Source: an uncultured Erysipelotrichaceae bacterium (GTDB taxonomy: Bacteria > Bacillota_I > Bacilli_A > Erysipelotrichales > Erysipelotrichaceae). Taken from it: a stretch of 6,931 nucleotides of DNA. The DNA lies in the NCBI GenBank assembly GCA_946621045.1, contig CAMOOA010000065.1:1-6931 (forward strand), read 5' to 3'. A model generated the notes under the pieces. That model did not search any database and had not been told where the DNA came from. It saw only the letters and a list, made by a program, of their open reading frames with translations. This document shows, piece after piece, positions 1-4,510 of the stretch; the stretch's first letter is position 1; each line of letters starts with the position of its first letter. A program made the translations under genes and the position numbers.

Positions 1-914
1 TCTACTTCGCGGTCGACAGTGTGCCGACCTACGGTGAAATCTCTCACCAGCATCTTGATGATCTTGAGGCCGGAGCGCGGATTGAGGAAAACGATCAGAA
101 GCGGAATCCGTTTGACTTTGCGCTCTGGAAAAAGACGGACAAGGGAATCAAGTGGGATTCGCCGTGGGGCGAAGGCCGTCCGGGATGGCATACGGAATGC
201 GTTGTCATGATCAACAACAACCTCGGACCGAAGATCGATATTCACGGCGGCGGAATGGATCTCCGCTTCCCGCATCACGAAAACGAAGCAGCCCAGCAGG
301 AGGCCCTGCATCACAATGCGCTTGCCAACTACTGGATCCATAACGCGATGGTAAACATCAACGGGGAAAAGATGTCCAAGTCCCTCGGCAACACCCTCTG
401 GGCAAAAGATGTCGTGGAAAAGCTCGGCACAAATCTGACCCGCTGGCTGATGTCCTCCGTGCACTACCGCAAGGAACTCAACTTCTCGGATGAGACGATC
501 GAAACCGCGCGGAAAGAACTCGACAAGGTCATGACGCCGGTCCGTCAGGCAATGATCAAGGCCGCGCTTGCCGGTCAGGATATTTCCGGCATGTGCGATG
601 AAGCGGCGTACCGCGAATTCCTGGATCAGCTGGATGATGACATGAATACGCCGAACGCATACACCGTGATCTTCGAGACGGTCAAAAAGCTCAACACTTC
701 GCTCCGTCAGCGGGAGATTGACTGGAATACCGCCGGCTCCGCATGCGGCGCGGTTGTGAAGATGCTGGGAGTGCTCGGCATCACGGTTCCTTCGGTTACC
801 GTTACGGAAGAAGACCGGGAACTCTTCGCAAAATGGAATGAAGCCAAGGCTGCAAAGGATTTTGCGGCAGCGGATGAATGCCGGGCAAAACTGATCGAGA
901 AGGGTCTGATCTGA
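1..914 (+). CDS. cysS: Cysteinyl-tRNA synthetase, 3' part (5' end outside window)
   Basis: Class Ia aminoacyl-tRNA synthetase that charges tRNA-Cys with cysteine in the cytoplasm. The reading frame is open from base 3 and enters from the left edge, so the N-terminus with the HIGH motif and first zinc Cys is missing; about 303 residues are visible of a usual 460-470. Family landmarks seen: the RNPFDFALWK and SPWGEGRPGWHTEC blocks, the zinc-ligand Cys (codon 198-200), the PHHENE block giving zinc-ligand His (273) and Glu (285), and an intact KMSKS loop at 369-383. The remainder is the helical anticodon-binding region. The protein stops at ...AKLIEKGLI, where most bacterial CysRS continue for some 10-15 residues (an LEDTPQGTxW-like tail), so its C-terminus looks short. 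The TGA overlaps the ATG of mrnC by one base. Identity is essentially certain. Confidence 0.97.
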   Translation, partial: YFAVDSVPTYGEISHQHLDDLEAGARIEENDQKRNPFDFALWKKTDKGIKWDSPWGEGRPGWHTECVVMINNNLGPKIDIHGGGMDLRFPHHENEAAQQEALHHNALANYWIHNAMVNINGEKMSKSLGNTLWAKDVVEKLGTNLTRWLMSSVHYRKELNFSDETIETARKELDKVMTPVRQAMIKAALAGQDISGMCDEAAYREFLDQLDDDMNTPNAYTVIFETVKKLNTSLRQREIDWNTAGSACGAVVKMLGVLGITVPSVTVTEEDRELFAKWNEAKAAKDFAAADECRAKLIEKGLI

Positions 915-1300
915 TGCGTCCGGATGAACATTCCGGAAGGACGCTTGCCTATCTCGGGGACGCGGTCTGGTCGCTGAAAGCCCGGGAGTATCTGATTGAT
1001 AAGGGATACGGAACCGGACGTCAGCTTCAGTCAAAAACAATCCGGCTCGTCAGCGCAAAAGCGCAGGCGAAGGTATACGATACCCTGCATGAGGAAGGCT
1101 GGTTTACGGAACAGGAAGAGGAAATCTTCCGCCGAGGCCGCAATGACAATGCGGGCTCTGTACCGAATCATACCGATGTCCTGACCTATCGCCGCTCCAC
1201 CGGAATTGAAGCGGTCATCGGATGGCTTCGGCTGGAAGAAAACGATGCGCGGATCGATGAACTGTTCGCCCGCGCAGTGGAAATTACAGGAGTTATATGA
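914..1300 (+). CDS. mrnC: Mini-ribonuclease III (23S rRNA maturation)
   Basis: Dimeric RNase III-like nuclease lacking a dsRNA-binding domain; in B. subtilis it trims both ends of 23S rRNA in the pre-50S particle. The 128-aa product is a single RNase III domain, the usual size for the family. Visible motifs: LAYLGDAV at residues 11-18 with the presumed catalytic Asp16, a SAKAQA block near 47-52, FRRGRN ending at Asn77, TDVLTYRRSTGIEAVIGW at 87-104 with the presumed metal-binding Glu99. The start at 914 is chosen because its ATG overlaps the cysS TGA (TGATG) and the protein begins just ahead of the conserved LAYLGDA motif; a weak AAGGG lies about 9 nt upstream. An in-frame extension to 878 would run inside cysS and adds nothing conserved. 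It sits between cysS and rlmB as in B. subtilis, and its stop overlaps the rlmB start, suggesting coupled translation. Confidence 0.95.
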   Translation: MRPDEHSGRTLAYLGDAVWSLKAREYLIDKGYGTGRQLQSKTIRLVSAKAQAKVYDTLHEEGWFTEQEEEIFRRGRNDNAGSVPNHTDVLTYRRSTGIEAVIGWLRLEENDARIDELFARAVEITGVI

Positions 1301-2010
1301 CACAGATATTGTACGGAAGACAGGTAGTCCGTCAGGTGCTGAAAGAAAACCGCAGGGTTCGGAAGCTGTATCTGCAGTCCCCGATGCCGGAGCTGGAAGC
1401 ACTCGCAAAGAAGGCAGGCATTCCGGTTGTGATTGCGGACCGGAAAAAACTGAACCGGATCACGGAGAGTGAGCACCACCAGGGAACGGCGGTTGAAATT
1501 GAACCGTATGAAACCGTATCGCTCGAGGAGCTGATCCGCGGGAAAAAAGGAAATTACGGTTTTCTCATCATGCTGGATGAACTGGAAGACCCGCATAATC
1601 TCGGCGCTGTTCTTCGAACGGCGGATGCGGTCAATGCGGACGGCGTGATCATCAAGAAGACGCACAGCGCCGGTCTTACACCGACCGTCGCAAAGGTGAG
1701 TGCCGGTGCGATCGATACGGTAAAGGTTGCGGCAGTGACCAACCTTACCAGTGCATGCAAGGAACTCAAGAAGCAGGGTTACTGGATCGTCGGCGCGGAC
1801 ATGGACGGCGCAGATTACCGGACCCTGAACTATGATTTCCATACCGTGCTTGTCATCGGCAATGAAGGAAAGGGCATCTCACGGCTGGTGCGGGAAAACT
1901 GCGATTACATCGTAAGTCTGCCGATGCGGGGAACGATTTCCTCCCTGAATGCCTCGGTGTCCGCAGGCATCCTGATGTACGGCATTGACGCAAAACGAAA
2001 TCCGATCTGA
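1297..2010 (+). CDS. rlmB: TrmH-family 23S rRNA (guanosine-2'-O-)-methyltransferase, RlmB type
   Basis: SPOUT-class SAM-dependent 2'-O-methyltransferase, most likely acting on the 23S rRNA P-loop guanosine (G2251 in E. coli numbering). The 237-aa protein has a small N-terminal RNA-binding domain (about residues 1-75, including a conserved HHQGTAVE block at 60-67) and a C-terminal SpoU domain. SPOUT motif 1 is DPHNLGAVLRTAD at 98-110 (with Asn101 and the catalytic Arg107), motif 2 is the IGNEGKGIS stretch at 187-195, and motif 3 is LPMRGTISSLNASVSAGIL at 208-226, including the Ser-Leu-Asn of the knot. Length and all motifs match RlmB/YacO-type enzymes. ATG 1297 overlaps the mrnC stop as ATGA and is preceded by AGGAG (1288-1292) at a short 4-nt spacing. 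It is the last gene of the operon, followed by a strong intrinsic terminator. The exact target nucleotide is inferred from the family; other TrmH paralogues cannot be fully excluded. Confidence 0.93.
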   Translation: MTQILYGRQVVRQVLKENRRVRKLYLQSPMPELEALAKKAGIPVVIADRKKLNRITESEHHQGTAVEIEPYETVSLEELIRGKKGNYGFLIMLDELEDPHNLGAVLRTADAVNADGVIIKKTHSAGLTPTVAKVSAGAIDTVKVAAVTNLTSACKELKKQGYWIVGADMDGADYRTLNYDFHTVLVIGNEGKGISRLVRENCDYIVSLPMRGTISSLNASVSAGILMYGIDAKRNPI

Positions 2011-2017
2011 ACAGAAC

Positions 2018-2065
2018 GATTCTGAAAACCTGTATGGATGCAGGGTTCAGAATCTTTTGTTTTTC
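2018..2065 (+). terminator. Rho-independent terminator of the cysS-mrnC-rlmB operon
   Basis: Eight bases after the rlmB stop, GATTCTGAA (2018-2026) pairs perfectly with TTCAGAATC (2046-2054). An inner CCTG/CAGG stem continues it across a small asymmetric internal loop (AA versus G), and the apical loop is 8 nt (2033-2040). The run TTTTGTTTTT follows immediately at 2055-2064. This is a clear hairpin plus U-tract, and it separates the translation operon from the sigma-factor gene. Confidence 0.92.
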
Positions 2066-2096
2066 TCAGCCTCTCAGCGGGCTGTTTTCCGTTATT

Positions 2097-2109
2097 CACA
2101 CCCGGTGTG
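2097..2109. repeat. 13-bp perfect palindrome (operator candidate)
   Basis: CACACC, one central C, then GGTGTG form a perfect inverted repeat. It shares bases with the DnaA-box match on its left and with the -35 candidate (2108-2113) on its right. There is no U-tract, so it is not a terminator; its position suggests a protein-binding operator. The binding protein is unknown. Confidence 0.45.
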
Positions 2110-2137
2110 GACAGGCTGTGCATGAACTGGGTATAAA
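2108..2137 (+). promoter_or_regulatory. Sigma-A-type promoter for the SigH-like gene
   Basis: TGGACA (2108-2113, one mismatch to TTGACA) and TATAAA (2132-2137, one mismatch to TATAAT) are separated by 18 bp. Transcription would begin near 2144, after the rlmB terminator, giving a leader of about 100 nt before the ATG at 2243. The -35 overlaps the palindrome and a degenerate DnaA box, so occupancy of either should affect transcription. Confidence 0.55.
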
Positions 2138-2179
2138 ACGGAACAGGTTGTTGAGAGAATGAAAAACATGTGGAAAAAA

Positions 2180-2236
2180 CACCTCCGGATGAATGCTAGA
2201 GTGTTACTGCACGCGATATCGGAGAAACGGGAGGTG
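2180..2236 (+). promoter_or_regulatory. Leader with anti-Shine-Dalgarno heptamer and the RBS that sets the sigma-factor start
   Basis: GGGAGGTG at 2229-2236, six bases before ATG 2243, is the strongest ribosome binding site in the region and decides the start codon. CACCTCC at 2180-2186 in the same predicted leader is the exact complement of GGAGGTG (2230-2236), with a 43-nt intervening loop. Pairing would hide the RBS. The complementarity is seen directly; the switch role is inferred. Confidence 0.4.
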
Positions 2237-2242
2237 AATACG

Positions 2243-2854
2243 ATGGCGGCAAATATGTACGAACTGCTTTATATGATCCGCATGAAGAATGCCGAGGCTC
2301 TGGAGGAAATGTTCTGTGAATACAAACGCTGTATTGACGCGGAAGTCGCAGGCCAGATTTCCCGGCACGGCATCCTGCGCTCATTCCGGGATGATCTGAT
2401 GATTGAAGGACAGATCGGCATCGTACGTGCTGCGGAATGTTACCGGCAGGATCAGCCCTGCAAGTTCTCTTCCTTTGTCAATGTGGTGATCCACCGGAGA
2501 ATCCAGCAGGCCGCAAAGCACTTCCGGCTTCTTGCGGCGGAACACGGACTGAATCCGCTGTCGCTGGATCTGTGCGATACGGACATGAGCGCGCCGTATA
2601 CAAACCTTCTGCCGGCGAAGGACTGGATGGGAAATCCGGAATACCGGCTTCATTACAATGAGGCGCAGCGCCGTATGGATGCGGCGGTAAGGAAGATGAA
2701 CGATACCGAGCGGAAAATCCTGCATTCATGGACGGAAGGCGGCAGCTATGTGATGAAGGCGGAAAAAATGGGAATGACCTACCGGCAGTACGAGGGGAAG
2801 CTCGGCCGGGTCAAACGGAAAGTGTTCAGCGCTGTCAGAGAAGAGGGCATCTAA
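2243..2854 (+). CDS. SigH-like sigma-70 family RNA polymerase sigma factor
   Basis: Predicted 203-aa sigma factor that would direct RNA polymerase to an alternative promoter set. Residues 50-95 (DDLMIEGQIGIVRAAECY, then KFSSFVNVVIHRRIQQAAKHF) match sigma region 2, including the core-binding D-D-L-x-x-E-G-x-I-G signature and the -10-recognition helix. Compare B. subtilis SigH with DLIQEGMIGLYKAI and FKAFAELCITRQIITAIK. Residues 106-123 resemble the SigH linker (PLSLDLCDTD...TNLL). Residues 152-195 match region 4 (MNDTERKILHSWTEGGSY, then a helix-turn-helix ending GRVKRKVF). SigH is about 218 aa, so length fits. ATG 2243 is chosen for its GGGAGGTG RBS; an in-frame upstream ATG at 2159 adds 28 residues with no homology and no good RBS. 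The gene follows rlmB, close to where sigH lies in B. subtilis. The region 4 recognition helix looks divergent, so target promoters cannot be predicted. In non-spore-formers such proteins may govern competence or stress; this is inference. Confidence 0.82.
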   Translation: MAANMYELLYMIRMKNAEALEEMFCEYKRCIDAEVAGQISRHGILRSFRDDLMIEGQIGIVRAAECYRQDQPCKFSSFVNVVIHRRIQQAAKHFRLLAAEHGLNPLSLDLCDTDMSAPYTNLLPAKDWMGNPEYRLHYNEAQRRMDAAVRKMNDTERKILHSWTEGGSYVMKAEKMGMTYRQYEGKLGRVKRKVFSAVREEGI

Positions 2855-2884
2855 AATACCTGCGGAATTACAGGCCGCCTGGTC

Positions 2885-2890
2885 TATAAT
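2885..2890 (+). promoter_or_regulatory. -10 element for the pfkB-family kinase gene
   Basis: A perfect TATAAT lies 23 bp before the kinase ATG, which puts the RNA start near 2897, just ahead of the GAGGAG ribosome binding site (2900-2905, 8 nt from ATG 2914). No convincing -35 is visible at 16-19 bp upstream and there is no TGn extension, so the promoter may be weak or activator-dependent. No terminator is seen between the sigma-factor gene and this site, so read-through is possible. Confidence 0.5.
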
Positions 2891-2913
2891 GTGCGTATTG
2901 AGGAGACGCATAT

Positions 2914-3837
2914 ATGGGCATAACGGTGATTGGAGCGGTATTCATTGACATCAAGGGCTTTCCCCTTGCGCAGTATATTCCCGGCGGCCGCAATGTCGGA
3001 AACGTTGTTCAGGTACACGGCGGGGTCAGCCGCAATATTGCGGAGGACATCGGAAATGTCAATCTGAAGCCGAACTTTCTGAGTGTTGTGGATGATACCG
3101 GTACAAGCGCAGACGTGCTTGACCGCCTGCAGGAACACGGCGTCGGCACGGATTATATCGTCAGGGAAAAGGACGGACTAGGTATCTGGCTTGCGGTATT
3201 CGACAACAACGGAGATGTCACCGCTTCGATATCCAAACGGCCCGACCTGATGCCGCTGCGGGGACTTCTGCTGGAAAAGGGAGAAGAGATTTTTCGGAAT
3301 TCCGACAGTATTGCCCTGGAAATCGATATGGAAGAGGAAGTGCTGGAAGTGGTATTCGACCTTGCGGAACGGTATCAGAAGCCGGTGTATGCGGCAGTCT
3401 CCAATATGTCAATCGCAATGGAGCGCAGAAACTATCTGAGCCGGGTAGCCTGCCTGGTGTGCAACCAGCAGGAGGCGGAGCTTCTGTTTTCCTGCAGTCT
3501 TGAAGGAATGAGTCTTGAGGAGCTGAGAACAGTGCTTCATGAAAAAGCCATGCATGCAAAAATCCGCCGCATGGTGGTAACCCTCGGAGAGCTGGGCTGT
3601 ATTTATATCGATAAGGACGAATGCGGATATTATTCGTCCTATAAGGTTGATGTCATTGATACGACCGGTGCGGGCGATGCCTTCTTTGCGGGGACCGCGA
3701 TCGGTCTGACCTACGGAAAGACGCTGAAGGAGTCTGCGGTTATCGGCACAAGGCTTGCGTCCTCCGTCATCGCGACAAAGGAAAGCACCTGCCCTGCATT
3801 CATGCCGGAAGAGTTCGGCATCAGAGTACAGGGATGA
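2914..3837 (+). CDS. PfkB/ribokinase-family carbohydrate (or nucleoside) kinase
   Basis: Cytoplasmic ATP-dependent kinase of the ribokinase fold, 307 aa, normal length. Visible: an N-terminal strand ending VFIDIKG (residues 9-15) with the substrate-binding Asp12; PfkB signature 1 as GGVSRNIAEDIG at 36-47; a CNQQEAELLF block typical of the family's central region; and signature 2 as DTTGAGDAFFAG at 249-260, with the catalytic base Asp255 and the GAG anion hole intact. The DIKG and GGVxRNIAE wording and the GLGIWLAVFDNNGDV lid region resemble pseudouridine kinases (PsuK/YeiC) more than ribokinase or fructokinase. However, no psuG glycosidase or transporter is in the window, so the substrate stays open. 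A GAGGAG RBS sits 8 nt before the ATG. The TGA overlaps the start of the next gene (ATGA), so the two are very probably coupled. Confidence 0.88.
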   Translation: MGITVIGAVFIDIKGFPLAQYIPGGRNVGNVVQVHGGVSRNIAEDIGNVNLKPNFLSVVDDTGTSADVLDRLQEHGVGTDYIVREKDGLGIWLAVFDNNGDVTASISKRPDLMPLRGLLLEKGEEIFRNSDSIALEIDMEEEVLEVVFDLAERYQKPVYAAVSNMSIAMERRNYLSRVACLVCNQQEAELLFSCSLEGMSLEELRTVLHEKAMHAKIRRMVVTLGELGCIYIDKDECGYYSSYKVDVIDTTGAGDAFFAGTAIGLTYGKTLKESAVIGTRLASSVIATKESTCPAFMPEEFGIRVQG

Positions 3838-4472
3838 AAAAGACGGAAGGAAGTCTGCCGCGGTCTCCGATGATCGGGGAACTGCGGGACATTACCTGCT
3901 TCGAAAGGGAAGTTCAGGACATGCGGGCAGAAGGAATCCGCATTACGGATGAGCGGATCCGGGATGTGACGGACCTGACAGCGTCAGAATGTGAATTCGA
4001 TCATGTCACGTTTGAAGGCAGCGGCCGGGGAAGCCGGTTTACGGATATTGTGTTCCGGGGCTGCGATCTGTCTGCGGCGGTATTTGATGAAGCATCGTTC
4101 TGCCGGTGCCGGTTCGAAAACTGCCGGCTGCTCGGCACGTCATTGATCCGCGCATCCTTCCGGGATGTGACATTTGCGGAGACGGTTCTCGACTACGCAA
4201 ATTTCAGCGGATCTTCCTTCACGGGCGTCCGTCTGGACCGCTGCCGGCTCTGCGAAGCGGCACTCTCCATGTGCACATTGAAACAGACCGTGTTCCGGGA
4301 ATGCGATCTCGGACGTGCTGAATTTACGGATACCAGGCTTGCGGGAACGGATATCTCGGACAGCGATATCAGCGGAATACTTGTGAAGCCTTCCGATCTG
4401 AAAGGGGTCACGGTGAACCGCGATCAGGCCGTGGTATTCGCGGCGCTGCTTGGAATTCAGGTAAAAGACTGA
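3834..4472 (+). CDS. Pentapeptide-repeat protein
   Basis: Predicted 212-aa soluble protein that should fold as a right-handed quadrilateral beta-helix. After an N-terminal segment of about 50 residues, Phe, Leu, Ile or Val recurs every fifth residue. The centres are at 55 and 60, then after a Ser-Gly-Arg-Gly break at 63-66 they run in unbroken register from 69 to 194 (26 positions, about 6.5 coils). Good examples are CDLSA, YANFS and CDLGR. The tail NRDQAVVFAALLGIQVKD (195-212) resembles the capping end seen in Qnr-like and YjbI-like proteins. The long extra loops of QnrB-type gyrase protectors are absent, so quinolone resistance is not implied. No signal peptide or membrane segment is seen. 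It starts within the kinase stop codon. The function is unknown; partners for such proteins include gyrase and other proteins, but nothing here identifies one. Confidence 0.88.
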   Translation: MKKTEGSLPRSPMIGELRDITCFEREVQDMRAEGIRITDERIRDVTDLTASECEFDHVTFEGSGRGSRFTDIVFRGCDLSAAVFDEASFCRCRFENCRLLGTSLIRASFRDVTFAETVLDYANFSGSSFTGVRLDRCRLCEAALSMCTLKQTVFRECDLGRAEFTDTRLAGTDISDSDISGILVKPSDLKGVTVNRDQAVVFAALLGIQVKD

Positions 4473-4479
4473 ACCGAAG

Positions 4480-4504
4480 AAAAGGGACCGGACCGGTCCC
4501 TTTT
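4480..4504. terminator. Bidirectional intrinsic terminator between convergent genes
   Basis: AAAAGGGACCG (4480-4490) and CGGTCCCTTTT (4494-4504) form a perfect 11-bp stem with a GAC loop. The A-run and T-run make U-tracts in both directions, although each is short (TTTTG on the + strand, TTTTCTTC on the - strand). It lies 7 bp after the pentapeptide-protein stop and 6 bp beyond the stop of the - strand nucleotidase gene, so it can serve both. Confidence 0.88.
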
Positions 4505-4510
4505 GCGCGG

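Larger units (their letters stand above)
2092..2177. promoter_or_regulatory. Candidate DnaA-box cluster upstream of the sigma-factor gene
   Basis: TTATTCACA at 2092-2100 is a perfect match to the DnaA-box consensus TTATNCACA. Weaker copies on the opposite strand follow: TGTGGACAG at 2106-2114 (two mismatches to TGTGNATAA), TGTGCATGA at 2117-2125 (one mismatch) and TGTGGAAAA at 2169-2177 (one mismatch). A consensus 9-mer with two near-matches inside 34 bp, in a 230-bp intergenic region, is suggestive of DnaA binding. Only sequence matches support this; binding is inferred. Confidence 0.4.

Noticed and set aside
1186..1842. Minus-strand open frame of 218 codons over mrnC and rlmB
   Set aside because: It is antisense to two well-supported genes, spans their junction, and has no recognisable domain or RBS.
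2137..2160. Possible SigH-type autoregulatory promoter (GGAACA followed by AGAGAAT)
   Set aside because: The spacer is only about 8 bp, shorter than the 11-12 expected between the consensus halves, and the -35 half has mismatches.
2092..2177. Chromosomal replication origin
   Set aside because: Only one box is perfect, there is no AT-rich unwinding region, and no dnaA, dnaN or other origin-associated gene is nearby.
2159..2242. N-terminal extension of the sigma factor from ATG 2159
   Set aside because: The 28 extra residues match nothing in sigma factors, there is no good RBS at 2159, and the strong GGGAGGTG before ATG 2243 points to the inner start.
2859..2880. CCTG/CAGG and GCGG/CCGC short inverted repeats after the sigma-factor gene as a terminator
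   Set aside because: The stems are only 4 bp and there is no T-tract; the TATAAT that follows fits a promoter region instead.
3834..4472. Qnr-type quinolone resistance determinant
   Set aside because: It shares the pentapeptide fold and a similar tail, but lacks the Qnr loops that break the repeat and matches no Qnr sequence I recognise. Pentapeptide repeats alone do not show gyrase protection.
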